IMG/VR virus record: IMGVR_UViG_3300039159_000237
Location: 1-33,071 of that record
DNA length: 33,071 nucleotides
Reading direction: 5' to 3' (one strand)
From: a virus
The notes beneath the pieces are model-generated. The model saw only the letters and a program-made list of their open reading frames with translations. It was not told the origin of the DNA and ran no database searches. The position numbers and the translations under genes are program-made. This document shows, one piece after another, positions 1-9,167 of this stretch; within the stretch, counting starts at the first letter, position 1; every line of letters begins with the position of its first letter.

Positions 1-1685
1 GAACTAGCTCCACCACCGCCACCGCCACCCGCTAAGGATACAAAGTTAGGGGCAGTACCTATTCCTCCATTACTGCCAGATGTTCCCTGTGAGCCGCCTG
101 AACGACCGGAAAGAGCAAAAGCACCAGTACCTCCAAATCCTCCGGTAGCTGTCACATTAGCTGAGCTAATCCCACCACCTCCGGCTCCTCCTCCAGCTGT
201 TATAATACCCCCAGCTGCGGAAGCTCCACCACCAGTATTTCCAACATTACCAACGCCGCCAGGAAACTGACCAGTCGTAGGGACAGTTCCTGCTGATCCA
301 GTAGCAGTAGTACCTCCACCTCCTCCACTTCCTCCTGGGGCACTACATAATACTGAACCAGAACTAACAGAAGAAGCACTGCCTCCAGTACCGTTGCTTC
401 CATTACTAGAGGCAACGGTTTGGGCAGCACCACCAATACCTCCAGCACCGACACTAATAGTTAAGGTGGTATTAGGTAGGGAAACAGCGTTAAAAATACA
501 GGTAGATAAACTACCGCCTGAACCGCCTCCACCACCTGCTGCTGCTGTAGATGTAAGACCTAATCTACCACTACCACCACCACCACCACCACCTAAACAT
601 TGGATCTCAACAGTTCTTACCCAACTAGGAACTACATAAGTGGTTGATGATGTGAAGTCAGTGATTACAGTAAGTTCATCTCGAATAGCAGTTAGACCTA
701 GACCCAGGTTAGTCCTAGCTTCTAAGGCTGTATTAGAGCCAGTACCACCTTGAGCAATGCTTAATTGCTCTAGATTACTAAGAGCATCTGTTATCCCATA
801 ACCACTTAAGGTAGTAGGTCTACCAGTAGTAATCTTAGAGAAATCCAGTGATGGTATATCTGCTGCTACTAATGAGGTTCCACTGGTTATTAAACCCTTA
901 ACGTTATAAGTAACTTTAGTTGAGGTACCCGCAGTGGCTACACTAGCTAAGGTTAAAACAGTACTACCCAAAGGGCTAGTTACATCTCCAGTACGTGCTG
1001 GTAACCGTCCTGCTGGAAGAGTACCAGAACTTATATTAGAGGCATTAGTGGTATCAACAGTGGCAGAAGCCGCTAGTCCTGATATATCTGCTGAGGTTAG
1101 AATTACGTTTCCTGTTCTACCAGCTACACTACTGGCATATGGAGGGAGTTGAGCAACTGGTATCTTACTACCACTGTCAAGACTAGCTACTCCACTAGCT
1201 GCCCCTATAAGGCTTGAGTTAATAGGTGTATAACCTAGAGCGGCTTGTTTATTATTAAAGATAGCCCAATCAGTTGAGGTTAGGAATCCACTAACTAATG
1301 AGGTAGCTGCAGGTATACTTAAGGCTGGAGTAGTTCCTCCTGTAGAAACAATTGGACTACTACCTGTAACATTAGTAACAGTCCCTAGGTTAGCTGTATA
1401 ACCAGAAGGATTGGCAGCTGGGTAAGCTCCTAGGTTAGTAAGTGCTTGAGCCGCAGTTGTTGCTCCAGTACCTCCAGTAAGTACTGGTACAGCAGTTGAT
1501 AAAGTATAGGTACTAAGAGTTACTCCAGCTATAGTCCCTCCAGTTATGGAGATTGCAGAAGATGCTTGGGTAGCTATAGTACCTAAACCTAAGGCTGTCC
1601 TAGCCCCACTTGCAGTAATACTATTGGTTCCTCCATTAGCTATAGATAAGGGGGCTCCTAAGTTAAGTGAATTCTTTATATCCAT
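1..1685 (-). CDS. Tail fibre protein with glycine-rich tip (partial, 3' end outside window)
   Basis: About 561 residues are visible, and the frame is still open at the window edge, so the C-terminus is missing. It starts MDIKNSLNLGAPLSIANGGT and carries the fibre repeats GGTG..T..AR/QALTNLG, GYTPIN, and SLDFSKITTGRPTTLSGYG. The second part, from about residue 350, is extremely glycine-rich, with long GGGGG runs. It follows a short segment with an aromatic and Val-rich strand (VPSWVRTVEIQCLGG), as in glycine-rich phage fibre tips and adhesins. The N-terminal two thirds is clearly paralogous to the next fibre gene (1745-4210). It lacks a roughly 45-residue module found there and has a different tip. 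The likely role is receptor binding at the host surface. The ATG at 1685 was chosen because it aligns with the paralogue's start. A TAAGG Shine-Dalgarno-like sequence lies rather far upstream. Confidence 0.85.
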   Translation of the reverse strand, partial: MDIKNSLNLGAPLSIANGGTNSITASGARTALGLGTIATQASSAISITGGTIAGVTLSTYTLSTAVPVLTGGTGATTAAQALTNLGAYPAANPSGYTANLGTVTNVTGSSPIVSTGGTTPALSIPAATSLVSGFLTSTDWAIFNNKQAALGYTPINSSLIGAASGVASLDSGSKIPVAQLPPYASSVAGRTGNVILTSADISGLAASATVDTTNASNISSGTLPAGRLPARTGDVTSPLGSTVLTLASVATAGTSTKVTYNVKGLITSGTSLVAADIPSLDFSKITTGRPTTLSGYGITDALSNLEQLSIAQGGTGSNTALEARTNLGLGLTAIRDELTVITDFTSSTTYVVPSWVRTVEIQCLGGGGGGGSGRLGLTSTAAAGGGGGSGGSLSTCIFNAVSLPNTTLTISVGAGGIGGAAQTVASSNGSNGTGGSASSVSSGSVLCSAPGGSGGGGGTTATGSAGTVPTTGQFPGGVGNVGNTGGGASAAGGIITAGGGAGGGGISSANVTATGGFGGTGAFALSGRSGGSQGTSGSNGGIGTAPNFVSLAGGGGGGGAS

Positions 1686-1744
1686 ACATTTATATAAACC
1701 TTATTTAATTTAATCTTTTATCTTCCTTTATCTTCCTTTATTAC

Positions 1745-4210
1745 TTATAGTCTGTTTTCTGTCAGTTCTATATTAGACATCCATTTAATACTGCCAGTAA
1801 TACCAGCTACTGTTACGACTAATCCACTACTGGTACTAGTAGTAACAGTGACAGTACCCCCACCCATATCATTACCTAGACTAGTGACTGTAGGAGTTCC
1901 TATAAAAGCTATAGTAGTCGTAGCACTACCTACTTTGACAATACCTTCTATGGCCCATACTGCACCTAAGAATGCTGACCCTCTGCTAGCTGTTACATAA
2001 CCCTTATACACATTAGTTGTGTTTACTTGAAGATTAAATATAACTAAAGAAGTTGCCGTAGTGTTAACAGTTGTAATGGTTTTAACGCTTTGGCAAGCCT
2101 GAGTATAACCTATACTACCAGTAAAGGAATTAGAGAAGACTATCTCATTATTCCTAGCTGCATAACCCCCACTACCTAAACAAATAGCTTGTGAGACAAG
2201 CATAGTATTAGACTCACCTATAGCAAAGCTATTATTTGAGCTAGAGTTTAAGCTATTGTTATATCCTATAGCAGCACTCCTAAAACCAGAGATACTGTTA
2301 AGTTCTCCTGCAGCAAATGAGCTAGTAGAGGTAATACTATTGTTCTTACCTAAAGCACAAGAGGCTTCTGCTGAAGAAGTATTACTAACACCAGCTGTAA
2401 AGGAAGAAATACCTGAGCTTGTATTAGAACTCCCAATAGCTGTTGAGAAGCTGTTACTAGATATATTGTTAAATCCAATTCCTACTGAGTTTGCACCTGA
2501 TGAGTTATTACCTTGTCCTATGGCAATAGTAGTGTTACCAGTAGAGGAGTTACTCTGTCCTATAGCTAAAGAAGATGTAGCTGAGGCAGTATTAGAAAAT
2601 CCTAAAGATAAAGAGCCGTAACCAGAGCTAGTGTTAGTATCACCTATAGCCATGCTAAAATCATTATTAGCAGTATTATTGGCTCCAACCACAAAGGAAG
2701 TACCACCAGAGGCTACTTGGGTAACTAAGGTTCTAGTTAATTGTAAATCAGTAGCTCCAACACCTCTCGCATTTCCACCTATTGTTCTTAAGGCTCCTCC
2801 AGTAATAGTTAATATAGTACTTCTAAGAAAGGCACTTAGGGTAGAACCATCTATAGTTCCGCCTGTAACACTGATGGAAGTGCTATCTTGAGTACTCATA
2901 GTACCAAGACCTAAGTTAGTCCTGGCCGCTGCATTAGTAACGGCTCCAGTACCTCCACTACTTATTGGGATTATGGTAGCAGTATTAAAAGCATCTGTTA
3001 TTCCATATCCGCTTAGAGTAGTAGGTCGGCCAGTTGTAATCTTAGAGAAATCTAAGGAGGGGATATCAGCAGCTAATAGAGCAGCACCACTAGTTACTAA
3101 ACCTTTAGCATTATAAGTAACTTTAGGTGAAGTACCAGCAGTAGCAACAGAGGCAAGAGTTAATACAGTATTACCAGCAACAGTGGTAGCATCACCAGTA
3201 AATGCTGGTAACCTACCAGCGGCTAGAGTGCCAGTTGTTATGTTAGCTGCATTAGTAGTATCAGTAGTAGCTGATATAGCTAGACCTGATATGTCTGCTG
3301 AGGTTAAAGTTACTAATCCAGTTTTACCAGCTACACTATCTACAGCACCTGATGTGATATAGATATATGCACTACCACTCCATCTATATGCTTTATTAGT
3401 ATTAAGAGCTACATAAATCTTACCTGTCTCACCAGTAGCAGGAAAAGCAGCTAAGGTGGCTGCTTCTAATACGTCATCTACATAAGAAGGAAGTTGGGCT
3501 GCAGGTACTCTACCAGTACCATCTAAACCAGCCACTCCATTAATAGCCCCAATAGCTGTTGGGTTTATAGGTGTATAACCTAAAGCATTTTGCTTAGCAT
3601 TAAAAATGGCCCAGTCTACTGAGGTTAAGTGTCCACTAACCAAAGTCGTAGCCGCAGCCATACTTAATACTGGGGTACTTCCCCCAGTAGAACTAATAGG
3701 GGCGGTTCCTGTTACATTAGTAACAGTACCAACATTATTTGTATAACCAGAAGGGTTATTACTAGGGTAAGCTCCTAAATTAGTGAGAGCTTGGGCCGCA
3801 GTAGTTGAACCCGTACCTCCATTAGCTATAGAAAGGGGATCGAGTAAAGTTAATGTCCCTTGTAAGAAAGCATTATTAATAGTTACTCCAGTTATAGTTC
3901 CACCTGCTATAGAAACAGAAGAACTACTCTGGGTAGATAAATCATTTAAGCCTAGGTTAGTCCTAGCAGCAGCAGGGGTGATAGCTCCTGTACCGCCCTG
4001 AGTGATGGGTACTGGAGTATTAAGTATATAGTTACTGATACTGACTGCTGATAATGTACCCCCAGTAACGTTAAGAGTATTAGAGTTTTGAGTAGCTAAG
4101 GTACCTAATCCCAAGTTAGTTCTAGCTTGAGAAGGGGTACTAGAATTAGTACCCCCATAAGTAATAGCTAATGGTTCCCCTAATGTTAAATTATGTACTA
4201 TATTAGCCAT
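1745..4210 (-). CDS. Tail fibre protein with YadA-like beta-roll repeats
   Basis: This 821-residue fibre protein starts MANIVHNLTLGEPLAITYGG. Residues 1-500 hold three or more GGTG...ARTNLGLG..(S/A)TQ repeats, GYTPINPTAIGA, and a module with SYVDDVLEAA, ATGETGKIYVA and NKAYRWSGSAY (about 240-280). That module is widespread in T4-like and other phage fibres. Residues about 510-695 are a run of 13-14-residue repeats of the type SLAIGQSNSSTGN, SAAIGYNNSLN and SFAIGESN. This is the pattern of the YadA/Hia head left-handed beta-roll of trimeric adhesins. The last 120 residues are a beta-rich tip without a recognised domain. The protein is probably trimeric and binds the host surface. It lies just upstream of its paralogue (1-1685) on the same strand, probably in one operon. 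The fibre call is strong; the receptor is unknown. Confidence 0.9.
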   Translation of the reverse strand: MANIVHNLTLGEPLAITYGGTNSSTPSQARTNLGLGTLATQNSNTLNVTGGTLSAVSISNYILNTPVPITQGGTGAITPAAARTNLGLNDLSTQSSSSVSIAGGTITGVTINNAFLQGTLTLLDPLSIANGGTGSTTAAQALTNLGAYPSNNPSGYTNNVGTVTNVTGTAPISSTGGSTPVLSMAAATTLVSGHLTSVDWAIFNAKQNALGYTPINPTAIGAINGVAGLDGTGRVPAAQLPSYVDDVLEAATLAAFPATGETGKIYVALNTNKAYRWSGSAYIYITSGAVDSVAGKTGLVTLTSADISGLAISATTDTTNAANITTGTLAAGRLPAFTGDATTVAGNTVLTLASVATAGTSPKVTYNAKGLVTSGAALLAADIPSLDFSKITTGRPTTLSGYGITDAFNTATIIPISSGGTGAVTNAAARTNLGLGTMSTQDSTSISVTGGTIDGSTLSAFLRSTILTITGGALRTIGGNARGVGATDLQLTRTLVTQVASGGTSFVVGANNTANNDFSMAIGDTNTSSGYGSLSLGFSNTASATSSLAIGQSNSSTGNTTIAIGQGNNSSGANSVGIGFNNISSNSFSTAIGSSNTSSGISSFTAGVSNTSSAEASCALGKNNSITSTSSFAAGELNSISGFRSAAIGYNNSLNSSSNNSFAIGESNTMLVSQAICLGSGGYAARNNEIVFSNSFTGSIGYTQACQSVKTITTVNTTATSLVIFNLQVNTTNVYKGYVTASRGSAFLGAVWAIEGIVKVGSATTTIAFIGTPTVTSLGNDMGGGTVTVTTSTSSGLVVTVAGITGSIKWMSNIELTENRL

Positions 4211-4225
4211 TATTATATATCTCTA

Positions 4226-4810
4226 TTAAGGTGCTATTGGGAATTGAGGTAGGTCTAGTATCTCTTTATCTTTGATAAGATTCATGTAGTCCCTTAGGGC
4301 TTTTCTATAAGCAATCCAAGGAGCTCTCTCTTCATCGGTGAAGGGGTAATCAGGCATGATAGACCAATCACTCTTAGCTAGTAAAGTATTACGGAATCTC
4401 TTAATTAGGTCCTTAATAAATTCCTTATCTGCTAAGAGAGGCATAGCTATTAGCATAAGCTTCCTATCCTTTTTACTGGCGGCTAGATAAGTGATTAGCT
4501 CTGCATACTTAGGACTACGAGGAGCCGGGGCTACTTCTTCTATAGGAACTTCCACTTCATTAGCTTTAGCTTCTACAATCTCTATATATGAATCTCCTAG
4601 AGACCATCTAAGATCATCATCTAATAGATCAGGCTGGTTAGTAGCTGAGTTACCTTCTACATAAGTAACCCTTTCTGTAGGAACATATTGAACTTGAGTG
4701 TACTTAGTATGTAGAGAGTATTCTGGAACTAACTTTAGAAAGTTTTCTAGAGTGAGTTCTAATAGACCATTAACTAATACTAGTTCTGGTGTCTGTATAA
4801 ATGATTTCAT
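4226..4810 (-). CDS. Phage tail fibre/tail assembly chaperone-like protein
   Basis: This is a 194-residue protein. The C-terminal third contains DWSIMPDYPF (from residue 148), then W..YRKALRDYMNLIKD (from 165) and LPQFPIAP. The tDW..lpD...W..YR.aLRD pattern is typical of the phage tail-assembly chaperone family that usually sits beside fibre genes (I recall Pfam Phage_tail_APC). The middle has an acidic, proline-containing linker (VEVPIEEVAPAPRSP) followed by a Lys-rich helical stretch. It lies four bases downstream of one fibre gene and 15 bases upstream of another, so it probably assists trimerisation or attachment of these fibres. The N-terminal half (residues 1-95) is not recognised and may be specific to this phage. 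The family call rests on the C-terminal motif only. Confidence 0.75.
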   Translation of the reverse strand: MKSFIQTPELVLVNGLLELTLENFLKLVPEYSLHTKYTQVQYVPTERVTYVEGNSATNQPDLLDDDLRWSLGDSYIEIVEAKANEVEVPIEEVAPAPRSPKYAELITYLAASKKDRKLMLIAMPLLADKEFIKDLIKRFRNTLLAKSDWSIMPDYPFTDEERAPWIAYRKALRDYMNLIKDKEILDLPQFPIAP

Positions 4811-4814
4811 ATTC

Positions 4815-7073
4815 TTATTTGACTCTTATGTAATAGTTAGTTGTGTGGCAAGAAGGTCTGTTATCAAAAGGAACACCACTGCCAGTATTAGACGTACCAA
4901 GAGCAGTAGCTTCAATAGCATTGCTATTTCTTTTACTGATTGGTTGACCATTATTATAAGCGGTACCATTACCTACAGACCAGGTATTATCATATCTCCA
5001 AAACTCATTAGTACCTTCGTGTCTGTTACTAGTATTAACTGCATAGAGAACAGACTCACGGTCTCCTGATACATCCCCATTAACCATCAACTCATAACTA
5101 ACAACTTGGTGTTCATGGGGGTTAGGACTTACAGGGTGCGCATGTATGGGCATGTTAGCATTACTAAGAACAATGCTATTACTACCACCGGGACCAGCAA
5201 CACCATTCTCTCCTTGGAGGAACCTATCTCTGAAGTCAGGTACTGGATTCCCCGTCCACCACCAACCAGCTTGAGCTGCTTGACCATTACAAAGAGCCCA
5301 TACAAATCCAAATCCATCAGTGACTACACCAGCTGCAGACCAGTTCATCCTAATAGTTCCTAAAGGTTGGAGACTTTCTGCAAAGGCTCTTACCCAAGCT
5401 GTCGTAGCAACTGAGGTATCATTATCATTAAGAGGAGGCGTAGTTACTGTAACTCCACCAGGAACATTAAGGGCTCCATTAACAGTGAGGTCATATTCTA
5501 CTACTACATTACCTTTGATAATAGTATCAGGTTGTAGAAGAATGATAGAAGTTATAGAGTTAGCATTAGTAGTAGCATAAGCAAAGGCTTTACCAGTAGG
5601 AGGCTTAATAGCTACTGAGGTGAAGGGATAATGGTTGATTCCACATGTGGGGTCAACATATAACCATACAGTTTGGTTAGCAGGTATCTCTATATCTCCA
5701 GCAGCAATAGTGCAATTAATAGAGGTATTAACTCTAATGCGTCCTGTACCATGGTCAATGATACGGGTGCCAACTCTAGCTGTAAGGGTAGGGAATATAT
5801 CACCACCTATTATCACATCATCAAGTACATCACGTACCCAGGAGGTAGTAGCTAATTGGTTGTCACTACTCAGTTGAGCAGGAATAGGGCCTCTAGCAAT
5901 ACCAGTAAAGGTAGCACCATCTTTCCTAGCATATTGAGTAAGGTCACCACCACCAGCTAATGCAGAAGTAACTACACCTTGAACAAAGGAAGTAGAGGCC
6001 GCTTTATTAGAACTATCACTAGGGGCAAGAGGTGCTACTAATATGTTAGCTAAAGTGAAGTCTTGAGTAGTTCCTGTTTGATAAGCATTAGAAGTACTTT
6101 CTAGAACTACATCATTAGAAGTGCCACCACCACCTAGTCTAGAGTTAACCCATGCAGTAGTAGCTACTGTAGTGTCATTAACAGAAGATAAGGGAGTAGG
6201 ACTTCTAACAGGGCCAGTAAAGATAGCACCAGATAACTTGGCATAAGAGGAGAGGTCAGTACCTGATAGGTCTAAACCAGTAATAGCTCCAGCTAATACA
6301 GTGACCGTACCAATGACTCTAATAGCACCACCAGTAGGATACACGTTTGTATGTCCAACTATTCCATTACTATCAACGGTGATGTAGTAAGTACCACTAG
6401 AAGGAAGACTAATAGTCCCTATAAGTACATTGACTACATTACCATTAGGAAGGGTAACAGTACCCGCGCTATGGTTAATAGAAGTACCCACTCCAGCAGT
6501 TAGGGTAATAGTTGATAGTCCAAGACCATTAGAGTTAAGAACATTCTTAACAAATTGGGTAGTGGCTAGTTTAGAACTACTATCATTAACCGCTGCGGTA
6601 GGAGCCGTAGGACTTACAGTGAAGTCATTAAGACTAGTAAAGGTATTAGCACTATCTCTTAGTGCTGCATTACCTGAGGTACCTAGAATGGATTTAACCC
6701 ATTGAGTAGTAGGAACCTTAGAACTATTCTCACCTAAAGGTATTACAGCCGATATAGTTGGGGCAAGAGTAAAGTTATTATTAGTACCTGTAAAGTTATT
6801 ATCTACAGACTTTCTAGCATAATCACTTAGGTTAACCCCTGTAACGTTAGCTATAGCCTGTTGTACAAATCTAGTACTAGCTGCTAAGTCTGAGGTATCC
6901 GCAGTACCTTGAGAGGGCATAGGTACTCTAAGAGCATTACCCCCAGGAGTTACTCCATCTCCTACAAATACCATCTTATTATCAGTGGTATAAATCATCT
7001 CTCCTTGTAAAGGAGTTAACTGGAGCCTTTGAGTCTCTGGCCCTTGTCGAAGTTGTAATTGAATAATAGCCAT
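4815..7073 (-). CDS. Tail fibre/tip protein with Mtd-like N-terminus and tail-collar-like C-terminus
   Basis: This is a 752-residue protein. The N-terminus (IQLQLRQGPETQRLQLTPLQ, GEMIYTTDNKMVFVGDGVTP) matches the short beta-rich attachment module found at the start of many fibres, including major tropism determinant proteins. The middle has five or so copies of a repeat with SS(N/K)xxA(S/T)T.(F/W)V followed by YARKDGATFTG-like segments, which is typical shaft architecture. The last 180 residues contain VPDFRDRFLQGENG, NANMPIHAHPVSP and GVPFDNRPSCHTTNYYIRVK. These are the conserved features of phage tail-collar/receptor tip domains, whose HxH metal-binding motif appears here as H.HP and PHEHQ. 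The role is probably host attachment. A start at ATG 7073 gives the complete N-terminal module. It lies in the minus-strand fibre operon, downstream of the coiled-coil gene. Confidence 0.9.
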   Translation of the reverse strand: MAIIQLQLRQGPETQRLQLTPLQGEMIYTTDNKMVFVGDGVTPGGNALRVPMPSQGTADTSDLAASTRFVQQAIANVTGVNLSDYARKSVDNNFTGTNNNFTLAPTISAVIPLGENSSKVPTTQWVKSILGTSGNAALRDSANTFTSLNDFTVSPTAPTAAVNDSSSKLATTQFVKNVLNSNGLGLSTITLTAGVGTSINHSAGTVTLPNGNVVNVLIGTISLPSSGTYYITVDSNGIVGHTNVYPTGGAIRVIGTVTVLAGAITGLDLSGTDLSSYAKLSGAIFTGPVRSPTPLSSVNDTTVATTAWVNSRLGGGGTSNDVVLESTSNAYQTGTTQDFTLANILVAPLAPSDSSNKAASTSFVQGVVTSALAGGGDLTQYARKDGATFTGIARGPIPAQLSSDNQLATTSWVRDVLDDVIIGGDIFPTLTARVGTRIIDHGTGRIRVNTSINCTIAAGDIEIPANQTVWLYVDPTCGINHYPFTSVAIKPPTGKAFAYATTNANSITSIILLQPDTIIKGNVVVEYDLTVNGALNVPGGVTVTTPPLNDNDTSVATTAWVRAFAESLQPLGTIRMNWSAAGVVTDGFGFVWALCNGQAAQAGWWWTGNPVPDFRDRFLQGENGVAGPGGSNSIVLSNANMPIHAHPVSPNPHEHQVVSYELMVNGDVSGDRESVLYAVNTSNRHEGTNEFWRYDNTWSVGNGTAYNNGQPISKRNSNAIEATALGTSNTGSGVPFDNRPSCHTTNYYIRVK

Positions 7074-7122
7074 GTGTGTATGTGTGTTTTAGATAATATG
7101 GTTAACTTAAATACTAAAAGGA

Positions 7123-7752
7123 TTAAACAAGAAAGGTACCTAGTTGTAAGTTGGCATCAGCTCCTACTGGAAAGGCAACATCTATAAAGGGCCCACAGAA
7201 TAAGCTTAAGGGTAATCCCCATACTAAGGTATTAGTTTCATCATCATAACCTAGAAGCAGGTCTCCTTGATTGTCAGGGGGTCTAGGGACTAGTAAACAG
7301 TTACCAACTCTTATACAATCGATAACATCATCTATATCATCTACAGAAGTATTAAGGCTTGTTTGTAATAGGTTAATCCTATTATTAATAAGGGTATCTT
7401 GTGCTAAGAGACCATTTATCTGTACAGTGTGTTGGTTGACTAAGGCTCTTAAGTCAGAGGTGTCCTCGGTTATCTCAGCTCTTAATATATTAATTGAGTT
7501 AGCAACATGACCTTGTTGTCCTAACACTTGTTCTTGTAAGTCAGATATCTGGTTAGTTATCTGGAGAAGGGAAGAGGTAAGACCTTGTATAGCAGGTATG
7601 GTGGCTACTGTTTGTGCTAGGTCGTATATGGTACTAGCTGATTGAGTACCTACATGATTAGCTCTCTGCTGAAGAGCCAGCCAGTTGCTATCCACTTCGG
7701 CACAACTCATTGGCCTTCCTAACTGGCTGATTAGCAGCACTCCATTAGGCAT
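7123..7752 (-). CDS. Tail protein with long coiled coil, probable fibre connector
   Basis: This is a 209-residue protein. Near the N-terminus is GRPMSCAEVDSNWLAL, a version of the (S/T)..EVD.N(F/W)..L segment often seen at the start of phage fibre and baseplate-associated proteins. Residues about 45-150 are almost entirely helical, with regular spacing of I/L/V and many Q/N (LLQITNQISDLQEQVLGQQ, INNRINLLQTSLN). This predicts a trimeric coiled coil. The C-terminus turns to beta-rich (GDLLLGYDDETNTLVWGLPL). It is the first gene of the minus-strand operon. Its start is well supported by AAGGAG ending nine bases before the ATG. A structural role linking fibres to the tail fits the position and architecture, but no specific family can be named. 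Confidence 0.7.
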   Translation of the reverse strand: MPNGVLLISQLGRPMSCAEVDSNWLALQQRANHVGTQSASTIYDLAQTVATIPAIQGLTSSLLQITNQISDLQEQVLGQQGHVANSINILRAEITEDTSDLRALVNQHTVQINGLLAQDTLINNRINLLQTSLNTSVDDIDDVIDCIRVGNCLLVPRPPDNQGDLLLGYDDETNTLVWGLPLSLFCGPFIDVAFPVGADANLQLGTFLV

Positions 7753-7942
7753 TTAATTTACTCCTTTTTCATATGTGACATTGATTGATAAGGGGATAAG
7801 ATGGGTAGGTGGTTGTGTGATAAGACTATAATACTAAGAAGTTATAACTGATAATAGGAGTAAAGGTAAGCATATAACACTCCCACCTTAATAACTGCTC
7901 TTTCTAATAGTATGGATCTACCTAATAAGGAGATCATAGCAG
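7753..7942. promoter_or_regulatory. Divergent intergenic region between tail and DNA-metabolism genes
   Basis: This is a 190-base gap between outward-facing genes, so promoters for both directions would be expected here. I see strong ribosome binding sites at both edges: AAGGAG before the minus-strand gene, and AATAAGGAG about ten bases before the ATG at 7943. A TATAAT hexamer lies at 7827-7832 on the plus strand, but no good -35 box lies at the right distance. No terminator is visible. Confidence 0.35.
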
Positions 7943-8992
7943 ATGAATGTATTAACAAGGTATGGTGGAGTAACCTTATCTAGTCTAAGTGTGGGTAGTA
8001 GAGTAATAGCTGGAGATGATGTTAGACAACCTAATCTTAGTGGTGATGAGGCTCTTATTACTTCTATAGAAATAGGGGAAAAGGATCTATATAAAATTAC
8101 ACTTACTGATGGCACAGAACTCGAAAGGGGTTTAGATTCCTTATGGCAGGTTAAAGAAGAGAGCGCTTCTATCTGGTCTATAGTAGTTCTAGATGAGCTT
8201 CTAACCTGGTTTCCTAATAAGATAGATCCCTATTATTGTGCTTGTAGTTCTAATCCTTATATAAAAGCTAGGTATGAAATAAGACAGGTTCAATACTATA
8301 TACCTTTCTCTAACATACTTCTTGATTCTATTCCACCATATTGGATAGGTGTCTTTGCTACTAAGGGATGTTTGGAAGGGCCAGAGCCTTTCCTTTACTT
8401 AGATAGAGAAGAGGCCTCTAGGATAAGAGATCAAGGTTCATGGGACTTCATTCTTATGGAGCCTTATACAACTACTCCTGATAAATACTTCTTTAGAAGT
8501 TATACCTATATCAATGAAAGGAGTAAGTTATCTATTGAATTAGAAAACTTGGGCCTTCTCTTTAAGAGTAAGGAAGAAAGACTAATTCATAACTCTTACA
8601 TCTATAGTGATTTTAGAGATAGGGTTAATCTCATACAAGGGATTATGGATAGTGTAGGTTATATAGACCCTATTACTGGGATAAGTATTGCTCTCTTATC
8701 TAATCAAGGTATAGCTAAACAATTAGAGTTCATAGTTAGAACCTTAGGTGGCACTACTACGACTTATTATGATAGTAAGGTAAGAGAGTATTTAGTCAGT
8801 GTATATCTACCTAGGACTGAAACCCCTTTCTCTAGACCTAGCTTAGTTAATAGGTACACATACTTTGAACCTAAGTTAACCCCTATATATATTGAGAGTA
8901 TAGAAAGGCTGGATGAAAGGGGTCTTGTTACTAGTATTAATCTAGAGAATAATCAACCTTATATTACAGATGAATTCTTAGTTATTTATTAA
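7943..8992 (+). CDS. Free-standing, splicing-defective intein-like protein (Hint + LAGLIDADG)
   Basis: This 349-residue protein looks like a whole intein without exteins. Residues 1-70 resemble the Hint N-terminal half of phage inteins: VLTRYGGVTLSSLSVGSRVI, ALITSIEIGEKDLYKITLTD, then GLDSLWQV. It begins directly after where the catalytic Cys and the G-D/E-T segment should be, and the block B His (usually DHLW) is replaced by Ser. Residues 122-132 (PYWIGVFATKG) and 220-231 (LIQGIMDSVGYI) match the two LAGLIDADG helices. The first lacks its acidic residue; the second keeps Asp. The end, NNQPYITDEFLVIY, corresponds to the usual HLYLTDDFIVTHN, but the terminal His-Asn is gone. It has its own RBS (AAGGAG) and a stop just upstream in frame. 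It is predicted to be unable to splice; DNA cleavage is possible but uncertain. It sits next to phoH, which is uninterrupted. Confidence 0.75.
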   Translation: MNVLTRYGGVTLSSLSVGSRVIAGDDVRQPNLSGDEALITSIEIGEKDLYKITLTDGTELERGLDSLWQVKEESASIWSIVVLDELLTWFPNKIDPYYCACSSNPYIKARYEIRQVQYYIPFSNILLDSIPPYWIGVFATKGCLEGPEPFLYLDREEASRIRDQGSWDFILMEPYTTTPDKYFFRSYTYINERSKLSIELENLGLLFKSKEERLIHNSYIYSDFRDRVNLIQGIMDSVGYIDPITGISIALLSNQGIAKQLEFIVRTLGGTTTTYYDSKVREYLVSVYLPRTETPFSRPSLVNRYTYFEPKLTPIYIESIERLDERGLVTSINLENNQPYITDEFLVIY

Positions 8993-9167
8993 TGGGGGGA
9001 AGGAAAGCGCCCACATGTTTTCTAATTTACCTATTGATTACTTTAACTATATGTTGTACATCTATATGTAGGACTATCCTTCCAGTAATGACTAGAGCAC
9101 TTCCTTCAGCAGTGATAGGAACATTCTCTTCAGTCGTGACTGGAGCTAATTCAACTACATAGAGGTT
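8993..9167. other. Gap between intein-like gene and phoH, with a doubtful antisense ORF
   Basis: No clear gene lies here on the plus strand. An 18-codon ORF (ATG at 9016) follows AAGGAAA, and a 24-codon ORF ends at the TAG just before phoH; both could be chance. On the minus strand a 60-codon frame runs from TTG 9209 to 9027. Its last 40 codons read like protein (ELAPVTTEENVPITAEGSAL), but it overlaps the phoH start and has only a GGGG-type weak RBS. I do not call it a gene. Confidence 0.25.

Noticed and set aside
2256-2891. Plus-strand ORFs opposite the fibre gene
   Set aside because: They are shadows of the repetitive, Ser/Gly/Thr-rich fibre coding sequence on the minus strand, lack ribosome binding sites and have biased, meaningless composition (Leu/Pro/Glu-rich). 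The same holds for similar ORFs opposite the other fibres and the giant gene.
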